A stretch of DNA of 64,000 bases from Paraburkholderia bryophila. Its GTDB lineage: Bacteria; Pseudomonadota; Gammaproteobacteria; Burkholderiales; Burkholderiaceae. Positions 36,191 through 44,978 of the stretch are shown piece after piece (position 1 is the first letter of the stretch; each line of letters opens with the position of its first letter). A program made the translations under genes and the position numbers. Location: the NCBI RefSeq assembly GCF_003269035.1, contig NZ_QLTK01000027.1, positions 34,988-98,987 on the forward strand. The letters are read 5' to 3'. A model generated the notes under the pieces. The model was not told where the DNA came from. It did no database searches and saw only the letters and a list, made by a program, of their open reading frames with translations.

Positions 36191-37108
36191 TTATGCGAAC
36201 GCCGTTTGCGTCTCATACGCAAAGCCGCGCGGCGCCTTCTGCGTGTCGTCGAAGGTCACGATTTCATACGCGTCTTCGTGCGCGAGCAACTCGCGCAGCA
36301 ACGCGTTGTTCAGGCCGTGGCCCGACTTGTACGCGTCGTACGAAGCCAGCAACGGATGGCCGACCACGTACAGATCGCCGATCGCGTCGAGCATCTTGTG
36401 CTTCACGAACTCGTCGTCGTAACGCAGGCCGTCGTTGTTCAGAATGCGGTATTCGTCGAGCACGATGGCGTTGTCCATGCTGCCGCCACGCGCCAGACCG
36501 AGTTCGCGCATCATTTCCACTTCATGCGCGAAGCCGAACGTACGCGCACGGGCGATTTCGCGCACATACGACGTATTGGCGAAATCCACTTCCAGCGACT
36601 GGCCGGTTTTATCCACCGCCGGGTGACGGAAGTCGATCGTGAATTTGAGCTTGAAACCGAAGTACGGATCGAGACGCGCGAATTTGTCGCCGTCACGAAT
36701 TTCGACCGGCTTGGTGACCTTGATGAATTTCTTCGCCGCGTTCTGCTCTTCGATCCCCGCCGACTGAATCAGAAACACGAATGAGCCCGCGCTGCCGTCC
36801 ATGATCGGGATTTCTTCAGCGGTGACGTCGACGTAAAGGTTGTCGATGCCAAGACCGGCGCAAGCGGACATCAAATGTTCGATCGTCGAGACGCGCGCGC
36901 CGTCTTTCTGCAACACCGAAGCCAGACGCGTATCGCCAATGGACAGAGCCGAGGCAGGAATGTCGACCGGCGTGGGCAAATCCACGCGCGAAAACACAAT
37001 GCCGGTGTCTGCCGCCGCCGGGCGAAGCGTCAATTCGACCTTACGGCCGGAATGCACGCCGATGCCGACGGTCTTGACGATCTGTTTAATAGTGCGCTGC
37101 TTCAACAT
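36191..37108 (-). CDS. lpxC: UDP-3-O-acyl-N-acetylglucosamine deacetylase LpxC
   Basis: LpxC performs the committed step of lipid A synthesis, a zinc-dependent deacetylation. The 305-residue protein begins MLKQRTIKQIVKTVGIGVHS. It shows the zinc ligands His 78 (TIEHLMSA), His 237 and Asp 241 (KHKMLDAIGD), and the acid His 264 (GHGLNNAL). Length is standard. A perfect -10 TATAAT lies upstream on the same strand. The gene sits downstream of the dcw cluster with a peroxiredoxin gene between, as in other Burkholderia. Confidence 0.97.
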   Translation of the reverse strand: MLKQRTIKQIVKTVGIGVHSGRKVELTLRPAAADTGIVFSRVDLPTPVDIPASALSIGDTRLASVLQKDGARVSTIEHLMSACAGLGIDNLYVDVTAEEIPIMDGSAGSFVFLIQSAGIEEQNAAKKFIKVTKPVEIRDGDKFARLDPYFGFKLKFTIDFRHPAVDKTGQSLEVDFANTSYVREIARARTFGFAHEVEMMRELGLARGGSMDNAIVLDEYRILNNDGLRYDDEFVKHKMLDAIGDLYVVGHPLLASYDAYKSGHGLNNALLRELLAHEDAYEIVTFDDTQKAPRGFAYETQTAFA

Positions 37109-37164
37109 GGTGATCTTCTATTCGATTGAAAATCCCAATCGGGACTTTTTGTTCCATAGCGCGA

Positions 37165-37170
37165 ATTATA
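37165..37170 (-). promoter_or_regulatory. -10 element of the lpxC promoter
   Basis: A perfect TATAAT on the minus strand lies 57 bases before the lpxC ATG in a short AT-rich stretch. The sequence at the normal -35 distance is poor, so strength is uncertain. lpxC would then be transcribed independently of the dcw cluster. Confidence 0.5.
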
Positions 37171-37385
37171 CTCCAATACCCTTAGGAGCGTCTTTGCGCG
37201 GAACGTATCAATCTGTTTCGCTGCATTACCCCGGGTGCGCCAATCAGGGAAAGCGTGACGGGCCGATATCCGGAACGGAGGCGTTTCCGGTCATCGGCCC
37301 GCGTAACGGCCTGTCACAAAAGCGTCTTATCGACCGTTGCCCTGCCACAACATGCGCGCGGGGCGAAGGTCGGGACGCCGCGTGA

Positions 37386-37889
37386 CTAGCTCAACGTTGC
37401 GAGGATACTCCCTGCATCGCTAACCTCGAATTTGCCGGCAGCCTCGACGTTCAACGTCTTGACCACGCCGTCGTCGACCACCATCGCGTAGCGCTGGGAA
37501 CGGATTCCCATGCCGCGCGCCGACAAATCCTGCTCGAGACCCAGCGCCCGGGTGAAAGCCGCACTGCCGTCCGCCATCATGCGCACCTTGCCCGAGGCGT
37601 GCTGATCGCGTCCCCACGCGCCCATTACGAACGCGTCGTTGACGGACACGCACCAGATTTCGTCGATGCCCGCCGCGCGCAACTGCTCGGCGTGCCCGAC
37701 ATAGCCCGGTACGTGTTTGGCCGAACAGGTCGGCGTGAACGCGCCCGGCAACCCGAAGATCACCACGCGCTTACCCGCCGTCTGCTCGCGCACGTCGAAG
37801 CTGTTAGGCCCGATCGTGCAGCCCGCCCGCTCGTCTTCGATCAACTCGAAGAGCGTCGCGTCGGGCAGCTTGTCACCTGTCTGAATCAT
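37386..37889 (-). CDS. Peroxiredoxin of the Prx5 (AhpC/TSA-redoxin) type
   Basis: The 167-residue protein matches Prx5-like peroxiredoxins, which reduce hydrogen peroxide and alkyl peroxides. The peroxidatic cysteine is Cys 55 in PGAFTPTCSAKHVPG. Other family segments are VVIFGLPGA, VSVNDAFVMGAWG and RSQRYAMVVDDG. No attached glutaredoxin domain is present. It lies between ftsZ and lpxC with 253 bp and 277 bp gaps. The reductant is not visible from sequence. Confidence 0.9.
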   Translation of the reverse strand: MIQTGDKLPDATLFELIEDERAGCTIGPNSFDVREQTAGKRVVIFGLPGAFTPTCSAKHVPGYVGHAEQLRAAGIDEIWCVSVNDAFVMGAWGRDQHASGKVRMMADGSAAFTRALGLEQDLSARGMGIRSQRYAMVVDDGVVKTLNVEAAGKFEVSDAGSILATLS

Positions 37890-38142
37890 GCTCAGTCCTT
37901 TGCATCGATGCGAAGCACGCTCGCACGCTGTCGTGTCGCAGTGAAGTCAATCGCGCCAGCCCTAACCCGGCTGCGCGCCCCGGCGACAGTCGCCCACTCC
38001 GCTTCGCGAATCCGAAGAGGGCAGTTGTCCTTGCCGCGAATCCAACGATACGCGACCTGTTCGCCGTTCACCCGCCACGCTCGTGCATTCGTCGGCCAGC
38101 GCTTTTCGAAAAAAGCGCGGCAACGAAAGCCTGCTCGCGCGC

Positions 38143-39345
38143 TCAGTCCGCCTGCTTGCGCAGGAACGCCGGAATGTCGTACGTGTCGACGCCCTTTTCC
38201 TGCAGCGCCTGCACATGCGAAGCCGCCGTGTCGCGCGAGGTGCGCCACACTGCCGGCGTATCCAGCGCGCCGTAGTCGGCGGTGCTCGCGTGCGACGTCG
38301 ACGGTGCGTACGCAGCGTGTTGCATCGTGCTGATCGGCTGATTGTCGGTGCCGGTGCGCAGCAGCGTCATGGGTGCCGATTGCTGCTTCTTCGCCGCACG
38401 GCCCAGACCCGTTGCCACGACCGTCACGCGCAGCGCGTCGCCCATTGCGTCGTCGTACACCGCGCCGAAGATCACCGTGGCGTCTTCCGCCGCGTAGCTC
38501 TTGATCGTGTTCATCACTTCACGCGTTTCCGACAGACGCAGCGAACGGCTCGACGTGATGTTGACCAGCACGCCACGCGCGCCCGACAGATCCACGCCTT
38601 CCAGCAGCGGGCTGGCGACAGCCTGCTCGGCGGCCAGACGCGCGCGATCGACGCCGGCAACCGTCGCCGTGCCCATCATCGCCTTGCCCTGCTCGCCCAT
38701 CACCGTCTTCACGTCTTCGAAGTCGACGTTCACCAGACCGTCGACGTTGATGATTTCCGCGATGCCGGCAACTGCGTTGTTCAGAACGTCGTCTGCGCAC
38801 TGGAAGCACTTGTCCATCTCGGCGTCATCGCCCATCACCTCGAACAGCTTGTCGTTCAGAACGACGATCAGCGAGTCGACGTGATCCTCCAGTTGCTGCG
38901 AACCGGCTTCTGCCACACGCATGCGCTTGCCGCCTTCGAACTCGAACGGCTTGCTGACCACACCAACGGTCAAGATACCCATTTCCTTGGCGATCTGCGC
39001 GACCACCGGTGCTGCACCCGTACCCGTGCCGCCGCCCATGCCGGCCGTAATGAAGACCATGTGCGCGCCGCGCAGTGCGTCGGCGATGCGCTCACGGGCT
39101 TCTTCCGCTGCCGCGCGACCCATTTCCGGCTTGGCGCCGGCGCCCAGACCCGTGTTGCCGAGCTGGATCACCGCGGTGGCGCGCGAACGCGACAGAGCCT
39201 GCGCGTCCGTGTTCATCACGATGAAGTCGACGCCTTGCACGCCTTTGTTGATCATGTGCTGAACGGCATTGCCGCCAGCGCCACCTACTCCGACCACCTT
39301 GATGATGGTGCCGTTCGTTTCGGTTTCCAGCATCTGGAATTCCAT
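38143..39345 (-). CDS. ftsZ: Cell division protein FtsZ
   Basis: FtsZ is the tubulin-like GTPase that forms the division ring. The 400-residue protein contains VVGVGGAGGNAVQHM near the N-terminus and the GTP-binding tubulin signature GGGTGTG (104-110). The NVDFEDVKTVMGEQGKAMMG segment and a C-terminal conserved peptide DIPAFLRKQAD (390-400), which binds FtsA and ZipA-type partners, are also present. An AGG-rich Shine-Dalgarno precedes the ATG. It is the last gene of the dcw cluster, 119 bp after ftsA. ZapD, its cross-linker, is encoded elsewhere in the window. Confidence 0.98.
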   Translation of the reverse strand: MEFQMLETETNGTIIKVVGVGGAGGNAVQHMINKGVQGVDFIVMNTDAQALSRSRATAVIQLGNTGLGAGAKPEMGRAAAEEARERIADALRGAHMVFITAGMGGGTGTGAAPVVAQIAKEMGILTVGVVSKPFEFEGGKRMRVAEAGSQQLEDHVDSLIVVLNDKLFEVMGDDAEMDKCFQCADDVLNNAVAGIAEIINVDGLVNVDFEDVKTVMGEQGKAMMGTATVAGVDRARLAAEQAVASPLLEGVDLSGARGVLVNITSSRSLRLSETREVMNTIKSYAAEDATVIFGAVYDDAMGDALRVTVVATGLGRAAKKQQSAPMTLLRTGTDNQPISTMQHAAYAPSTSHASTADYGALDTPAVWRTSRDTAASHVQALQEKGVDTYDIPAFLRKQAD

Positions 39346-39464
39346 GTTGCCTCCGTCAAGATAAAAAATTTACAGCCACTCGGCCGTTATTCGGCAGGAG
39401 ATCGGGCAACCCCCTGTCGCGCGCCGGCCGCCGGCACCAGCGCGAGTTTTTTAAAGCGAAATCG

Positions 39465-40697
39465 TTAGAAGTTGCCGAGGAACCAGTCCTTCATCCGCGT
39501 GAAGACCTGACCCATCGACCCCGACTGCACGGCGACCTTGCGGCCGCGCATGCGTTGCGAGCGTCCTTCGACGAGCAGGCCCATTGCCGTCGAGTAGCGC
39601 GGGTTGCGCACCACGTCGGCGAGACCGCCCGCGTACTCCGGCACACCGATGCGCACCGGCTTCAGGAAAATGTCCTCGCCCAGTTCGACCATGCCGAGCA
39701 TCATCGACGCGCCGCCGGTCAGCACCACGCCGGAGCTCAGCAGTTCCTCGTAACCCGACTCGCGCACCACCTGCTGCACGAGCGAAAACAGTTCTTCGAC
39801 ACGCGGCTCGACCACCGCCGCCAGCGCCTGGCGCGACAGCGTGCGCGGACCGCGCTCGCCGAGACCCGGCACTTCGATCATTTCGTCCGGATCGGCGAGA
39901 GCCTGCTTGGCGATGCCGTAATCGACCTTGATGTCTTCCGCGTCCGGCGTCGGCGTACGCAGCGCCATGGCGATGTCGCTGGTGATCTGGTCGCCGGCGA
40001 TCGGAATCACCGCGGTGTGGCGGATCGCGCCTTCGCTGAAGATCGCGATGTCCGTCGTGCCGCCGCCGATATCGACCAGCACCACGCCGAGTTCCTTCTC
40101 GTCTTCGGTCAGCACCGCCAGCGACGACGCCAGCGGCTGCAGGATCAGATCGTTCACTTCGAGGCCGCAGCGGCGCACGCACTTGACGATGTTCTGCGCC
40201 GCGCTGACCGCGCCGGTGACGATATGCACCTTCACTTCGAGGCGAATGCCGCTCATGCCGATCGGCTCGCGCACATCTTCCTGACCGTCGATGATGAATT
40301 CCTGGGTCAGGATATGCAGCACCTGCTGATCGGTCGGAATGTTGATCGCCTTGGCCGTTTCGATCACGCGCGCCACGTCGGTCTGCGTGACTTCCTTTTC
40401 CTTGATCGCCACCATGCCGCTCGAATTGAAGCTGCGGATATGGCTGCCGGCGATCCCGGTGAAGACATTGGTGATCTTGCAGTCGGCCATCAGCTCGGCT
40501 TCTTCCAAAGCGCGCTGAATCGACTGCACGGTGGCCTCGATATTCACCACCACGCCTTTCTTGAGCCCCTTCGATTCGCTCTGGCCGAGGCCGATCACCT
40601 CGTAGTGACCCTCGCCCTTCAACTCGGCGACGATGGCCACCACCTTCGACGTCCCAATGTCGAGGGCGACCAGCAGATCTTTATAGTCTTTACTCAT
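39465..40697 (-). CDS. ftsA: Cell division protein FtsA
   Basis: FtsA is the actin-like protein that tethers FtsZ to the membrane. The 410-residue protein starts MSKDYKDLLVALDIGTSKVVAIVAEL. It carries the actin-fold phosphate loops (VLVDIGGGTTDIAIFSEG and LTGGASMM), and ends in a basic amphipathic helix (QVFTRMKDWFLGNF) expected to bind membrane. Length and motifs are standard. It lies 27 bp after ftsQ and 119 bp before ftsZ in the dcw cluster. Confidence 0.97.
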   Translation of the reverse strand: MSKDYKDLLVALDIGTSKVVAIVAELKGEGHYEVIGLGQSESKGLKKGVVVNIEATVQSIQRALEEAELMADCKITNVFTGIAGSHIRSFNSSGMVAIKEKEVTQTDVARVIETAKAINIPTDQQVLHILTQEFIIDGQEDVREPIGMSGIRLEVKVHIVTGAVSAAQNIVKCVRRCGLEVNDLILQPLASSLAVLTEDEKELGVVLVDIGGGTTDIAIFSEGAIRHTAVIPIAGDQITSDIAMALRTPTPDAEDIKVDYGIAKQALADPDEMIEVPGLGERGPRTLSRQALAAVVEPRVEELFSLVQQVVRESGYEELLSSGVVLTGGASMMLGMVELGEDIFLKPVRIGVPEYAGGLADVVRNPRYSTAMGLLVEGRSQRMRGRKVAVQSGSMGQVFTRMKDWFLGNF

Positions 40698-40724
40698 AGC
40701 GTGCTCATTGCGTGTGATGTCCGT

Positions 40725-41477
40725 TTACTTCTTGCCCTTGTCGGGTTCGCTGATAAAGCGCATGCCAGCGGCACGAATCGCGAAACCGTTCGGATAGCGC
40801 AAGTCCGCATACTCGATATCCTTTCCCCAACGTTGCGTCACCGCGTTCCACGCCGCGGTCAGGCGCTTGCTGCGATCGAGCAGCGTGTCCTGATTGCGTT
40901 CGCGCCCGAGTTCCACCTGCGTTCCGTTCGACAACTTCACCGTCCACGCATAACGCGGCGACAGCGTCACTTCATCCGGCGTCGCGCCCAGCGGTGCAAA
41001 CCACTTCTGAAAATCGTGATAGCGCGCGACAACTTCCTTGGCTGTGCCGTCCGGACCGTCGAACGCGGGCAAATCTTCTTCGAGCTCGCCCTGGTTCGCC
41101 GTGAACAACTCGCCGTCGACGCTCACCAGCTGATCGCTGCCCCACGTTCCCAGCGGTTTGTACTCCTCCAGCGTGACAGCCAGCGCATTCGGCCAGACGC
41201 GCCGCACGCTCGCGTGACGCACCCACGGCATCTGCTCGAACGCCTGTCGCGCGACGTCGAGATCGACCGTGAAAAAATTGCCCTTCAACCGCCCTACTAC
41301 CCCGGCGCGCACCGTCGGCGAATTGATGTGCTCGGTGTCGCCGTCGATCTGGATTTCGCGCAGCGCGAAATTCGGGCGCTGGATCAGCCAGTAACCGCCT
41401 GCCGCCAGCAGCACGAGCACCAGCAACGCGTGCAGCGCGTTGGCGGCGAAATTGAGCTGGCGAACGTTGTTCCACAT
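40725..41477 (-). CDS. ftsQ: Cell division protein FtsQ
   Basis: FtsQ is a bitopic protein linking cytoplasmic and periplasmic parts of the divisome. The 250-residue protein has a short cytoplasmic N-terminus, one transmembrane helix (about residues 13-30, LLVLVLLAAGGYWLI) and a POTRA domain (FALREIQIDGDTEH to WVRHASVRRVWPNAL). The FtsQ beta domain follows. It is placed between ddl and ftsA as in other proteobacterial dcw clusters. No oddities seen. Confidence 0.94.
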   Translation of the reverse strand: MWNNVRQLNFAANALHALLVLVLLAAGGYWLIQRPNFALREIQIDGDTEHINSPTVRAGVVGRLKGNFFTVDLDVARQAFEQMPWVRHASVRRVWPNALAVTLEEYKPLGTWGSDQLVSVDGELFTANQGELEEDLPAFDGPDGTAKEVVARYHDFQKWFAPLGATPDEVTLSPRYAWTVKLSNGTQVELGRERNQDTLLDRSKRLTAAWNAVTQRWGKDIEYADLRYPNGFAIRAAGMRFISEPDKGKK

Positions 41478-41501
41478 GGTGTTGCTTTCGGGTCGCCCCG
41501 G

Positions 41502-42443
41502 TTAGTCCTGCAGCGTCAGCGCCAACACGCCGACAACCAGATCCTGATAGCTGATGCCCACCGCGCGCGCCGCTTTCGGCGGCAGCGAGTGATCGGTCAT
41601 GCCAGGCGCCGTGTTCACTTCCAGAAAATACGCATTGCCCTGCGCGTCCATCATGAAATCGGCGCGGCCCCAGTCGGTGCAGCCGAGTACGTCGAACGCA
41701 CGGCGTGCCAGCGCTTTCAGGCGCGCTTCCTCTTCCGGCGCGAGTCCGCACGGAATTAGATACTGCGTGTCGTTCGCGATGTACTTCGCGTGGTAGTCGT
41801 AGAACTCGCCGGCCGGCACGATGCGGATCAGCGGCAGATCGAGATCGCCGGCAATGCACGCGGTGTACTCGCCGCCGCCTTCAATGCTTTTCTCGACCAC
41901 GACGATCCTGTCGTACTTGATCGCTTCGAGCAGCGCGGCCGGCAACGCGTCCGCGCTCTTCACCTTGATCACCGCGACACTCGACCCTTCGCTTGCCGGC
42001 TTCACGAACAGCGGCAAGCCGAGCTTCGCGACGATGTCCTGCGCGCGCGCCGCGTAATCGTCGCCGCGCAGCACGGTTTCGAACGGCGGCGTCGGAATGC
42101 CGAGCTGCTGCCACACGAGCTTGGTGCGGAACTTGTCCAGACCGAGCGCCGAGCCGAGCACGCCGCTGCCGTTGTACTTGATGCCATAGAAGTCGAGCGC
42201 GCCCTGAATCTGGCCGTTCTCGCCGTAACCGCCATGCAACGCGATGAACGCGCGGTCGAAGCCTTCCGCCTTCAACGCGCCGAGCGGACGCTCGGACGGG
42301 TCGAACGGATGCGCGTCGATACCCGCGTCGCGCAGTCCTTGCAGCACCAGGCGGCCGGACGTGAGCGACACCTCGCGCTCGGCGGATTCACCGCCGAGAA
42401 GTACTGCCACCTTGCCGAATTTTTTCGGATCGATACCGCTCAT
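41502..42443 (-). CDS. ddl: D-alanine-D-alanine ligase
   Basis: Ddl joins two D-alanines using ATP to make the terminal dipeptide of the peptidoglycan stem. From the ATG giving MSGIDPKKFGKVAVLLGG it is 313 residues, the usual DdlB size; the longer frame overlaps murC. The ATP-grasp features are visible: FVKPASEGSSVAVIKVK, VVEKSIEGGGEYTACI, DFMMDAQGNAYFLEVNTAPGMT. It sits between murC and ftsQ, one base after the murC stop. Intact. Confidence 0.96.
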   Translation of the reverse strand: MSGIDPKKFGKVAVLLGGESAEREVSLTSGRLVLQGLRDAGIDAHPFDPSERPLGALKAEGFDRAFIALHGGYGENGQIQGALDFYGIKYNGSGVLGSALGLDKFRTKLVWQQLGIPTPPFETVLRGDDYAARAQDIVAKLGLPLFVKPASEGSSVAVIKVKSADALPAALLEAIKYDRIVVVEKSIEGGGEYTACIAGDLDLPLIRIVPAGEFYDYHAKYIANDTQYLIPCGLAPEEEARLKALARRAFDVLGCTDWGRADFMMDAQGNAYFLEVNTAPGMTDHSLPPKAARAVGISYQDLVVGVLALTLQD

Positions 42444-42444
42444 C

Positions 42445-43848
42445 TCACACCTTCGTTTCCTGAGCGAGGCGACCCGGCACACCGCCGATCGAACCCGCGC
42501 CCATCGTGATCACCACATCGCCGGCGCGCACCACTGCTGCGAGCGCGTCCGGCACTTCGTCCACCGCATCGACAAACACCGGTTCGACCTTGCCGGTCAC
42601 GCGCAGCGCGCGCGCCAAGGCACGGCCATCCGCGGCGACGATCGGCGCTTCGCCGGCCGAATAGACTTCGGTCAGCACCAGCGCGTCGACGGTCGACAGC
42701 ACCTTCACAAAATCTTCGAAGCAGTCACGCGTACGCGTGAAGCGGTGCGGCTGGAACGCCAGCACCAGACGCCGGCCCGGAAACGCGCCGCGCGCCGCCG
42801 CCACCGTCGCGGCCATTTCGACCGGGTGATGACCGTAGTCGTCGACCAGCGTGTAGGTGCCGGCCGGCTTGCCTTCGTTCAGCACCGGCACTTCGCCGTA
42901 GCGCTGGAAGCGTCGGCCCACGCCGTTGAAATCCGCCAGCGCTCGCTGGATATCGGCATCTTTCACTTCAAGTTCAGTCGCAATCGCAATCGCGGCCAGC
43001 GCGTTCTGCACGTTGTGCTCGCCCGGCAGATTCAGCACGATGTCGAGCGGCGCCGCGTCTTCGCGCATGGCGGTGAAATGCATCTTGCCGTCGTGCGCCG
43101 TCACGTTGACCGCGCGCACCTGCGCATCGGGCGCCAGACCGTAGCGAATGATCGGCTTCGACACGAACGGCAGGATTTCCTTCACGTTCGGATCGTCGAC
43201 GCACAGCACCGCAATGCCGTAAAACGGCAGACGATGCGTGAACTCGATGAACGCCTGCTTGAGCCGCGCGAAATCGTGGCCGTAGGTGTCCATGTGATCG
43301 GCGTCGATGTTCGTAATGACTTCGATCACCGGAAACAGATTCAGGAACGACGCATCGGACTCGTCCGCCTCGGCGACGATAAAGTCGCCCGTACCCAGTC
43401 GCGCATTCGCACCCGCGCTGATCAGCCGGCCGCCGATCACGAAGGTCGGATCGAGGCCGCCCGCCGCCAGCACACTCGCCACCAGCGAGGTGGTCGTGGT
43501 CTTGCCGTGCGTACCGGCAATCGCAATGCCCTGCTTCAGACGCATCAGTTCCGCGAGCATCACCGCGCGCGGCACGATCGGAATGCGGCGGTGACGCGCG
43601 GCCAGCACTTCCGGGTTGTCGCTGCGCACCGCGGTCGAGACGACCACCGCGTTCGCGCCTTCAATGTTTTCCGCCGCGTGACCGATCGCGATCCGCGCGC
43701 CGAGGTTCGCGAGACGATCGGTGATCGCGTTGCTCGACAGATCCGAGCCGCTCACCTGATAGCCGAGATTGACCAGCACCTCCGCGATGCCGCTCATGCC
43801 GACACCGCCGATGCCGACAAAGTGAATATGTTTGACGATGTGTTTCAT
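42445..43848 (-). CDS. murC: UDP-N-acetylmuramate-L-alanine ligase MurC
   Basis: MurC adds L-alanine to UDP-MurNAc in the cytosol. From the ATG overlapping the murG stop it is 467 residues, beginning MKHIVKHIHFVGIGGVGMSG. It has the Mur ligase P-loop GTHGKTTTTS near residue 113, VTNIDADHMDTYG, LVDDYGHHPVEMAAT and FQPHRFTRTRDCFEDF. Length is standard. The gene is translationally coupled to murG and lies directly before ddl. Confidence 0.97.
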   Translation of the reverse strand: MKHIVKHIHFVGIGGVGMSGIAEVLVNLGYQVSGSDLSSNAITDRLANLGARIAIGHAAENIEGANAVVVSTAVRSDNPEVLAARHRRIPIVPRAVMLAELMRLKQGIAIAGTHGKTTTTSLVASVLAAGGLDPTFVIGGRLISAGANARLGTGDFIVAEADESDASFLNLFPVIEVITNIDADHMDTYGHDFARLKQAFIEFTHRLPFYGIAVLCVDDPNVKEILPFVSKPIIRYGLAPDAQVRAVNVTAHDGKMHFTAMREDAAPLDIVLNLPGEHNVQNALAAIAIATELEVKDADIQRALADFNGVGRRFQRYGEVPVLNEGKPAGTYTLVDDYGHHPVEMAATVAAARGAFPGRRLVLAFQPHRFTRTRDCFEDFVKVLSTVDALVLTEVYSAGEAPIVAADGRALARALRVTGKVEPVFVDAVDEVPDALAAVVRAGDVVITMGAGSIGGVPGRLAQETKV

Positions 43849-44978
43849 TGCTTTCCTTCTGGGCTCGCGCCCGAAATCGAACCCGCCACGGTCGCGCAAA
43901 TCTGCGCGACCTGTTCCGTGGCGTCGGGTTTCGCGAGCGAGCGCGAACGCTCCGCCATTTCCGCGAGACTTGCCCGCGTCTGGCTGCGCAACCAGTCGGC
44001 GAGCATCTCCGCCGACAGATCGCGTTGCTGCACGACCAGCGCCGCGCCGTTACCGGCGAGGAACGCTGCATTGGTTGTTTGATGATCGTCTACAGCAAAC
44101 GGGAACGGCACGAAGAACGCCGCCACCCCAACCGCTGAAATCTCCGACACCGTCATCGCGCCCGAACGGCAGATCACCAGATCGGCGTTCGCGTAGGCGC
44201 TCGTCATGTCGTCGATGAACGCCACGAGTTCGACGCTGTTCTGCTCAACGCCGGCGGTCTGCAAACCGGCTGCCGCGTAGTTCTCGCGCAACGCCTCGAT
44301 ATGCTTCGCGCCCGCCTGATGCACGATGCGCGGCCGTTCGTTCGGCGCGAGCAACGCCACCGCGCGCGGTACCACTTCGTTCAACGCCGCCGCGCCCAAA
44401 CTGCCGCCCACCACCAGCACATTCAGCGGACCGCTGCGTTGCGCGTAGCGTGCTTTGGGTGCAATTGCGCGCGCAAGTTCCTCACGAATCGGGTTTCCTG
44501 TCCATTCGCCGTGCGGCAGTGCGTTCGGGAACGCAACCAGCACGCGTTTGGCGAGCTTCGCGAGCACCTTGTTGGCGAGCCCCGCGATCGAATTCTGTTC
44601 ATGCAGCACCAGCGGACGACCACTCAACGCCGTCATCAAACCCGCCGGAAACGTGATGTAGCCGCCCATGCCGAGCACGACATCCGGCTTCACGCGACGC
44701 AGCACGGAAAGACTTTGCGTGCAGGCGCGCAGCAGATTCAGCGGCAGCATCAGCTTGGTCTTCAACCCTTTGCCGCGCAATCCGCCGAAGCGCACGTATT
44801 CCATCGGAATACCGTGCTTCGGCACCAGCGTCGCTTCCATACCCGCGGGGTTGCCGAGCCAGACGACCTTCCAGCCCCACGCCTGCATCAGGTGCGCGAC
44901 CGCGAGCCCCGGGAACACGTGTCCCCCGGTGCCACCGGCCATCACCATCAGCGTGCGTTGCGGCGCTGCTGCGGTCAT
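43845..44978 (-). CDS. murG: UDP-GlcNAc:lipid I N-acetylglucosaminyltransferase MurG
   Basis: MurG transfers GlcNAc to lipid I to make lipid II on the inner face of the membrane. The 377-residue protein has the N-terminal MVMAGGTGGHVFPGLAVA loop, LGMGGYITFPAG, LHEQNSIAGLANKVL and the C-terminal donor-binding region (LVVGGSLGAAALNE, ICRSGAMTVSEISAVG). It follows ftsW with a four-base overlap and itself overlaps murC by four bases. All expected loops are intact. Confidence 0.97.
   Translation of the reverse strand: MTAAAPQRTLMVMAGGTGGHVFPGLAVAHLMQAWGWKVVWLGNPAGMEATLVPKHGIPMEYVRFGGLRGKGLKTKLMLPLNLLRACTQSLSVLRRVKPDVVLGMGGYITFPAGLMTALSGRPLVLHEQNSIAGLANKVLAKLAKRVLVAFPNALPHGEWTGNPIREELARAIAPKARYAQRSGPLNVLVVGGSLGAAALNEVVPRAVALLAPNERPRIVHQAGAKHIEALRENYAAAGLQTAGVEQNSVELVAFIDDMTSAYANADLVICRSGAMTVSEISAVGVAAFFVPFPFAVDDHQTTNAAFLAGNGAALVVQQRDLSAEMLADWLRSQTRASLAEMAERSRSLAKPDATEQVAQICATVAGSISGASPEGKQ

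Noticed and set aside
38099..38118. Hairpin GCGCTTTT/AAAAGCGC after ftsZ
   Set aside because: Short stem and no T-run outside the arms; too weak to call as a terminator.
37892..38248. 118-codon minus-strand open frame between ftsZ and the peroxiredoxin gene
   Set aside because: It overlaps the end of ftsZ, has no good start, and matches no family I recognise; a small hypothetical gene here cannot be excluded.
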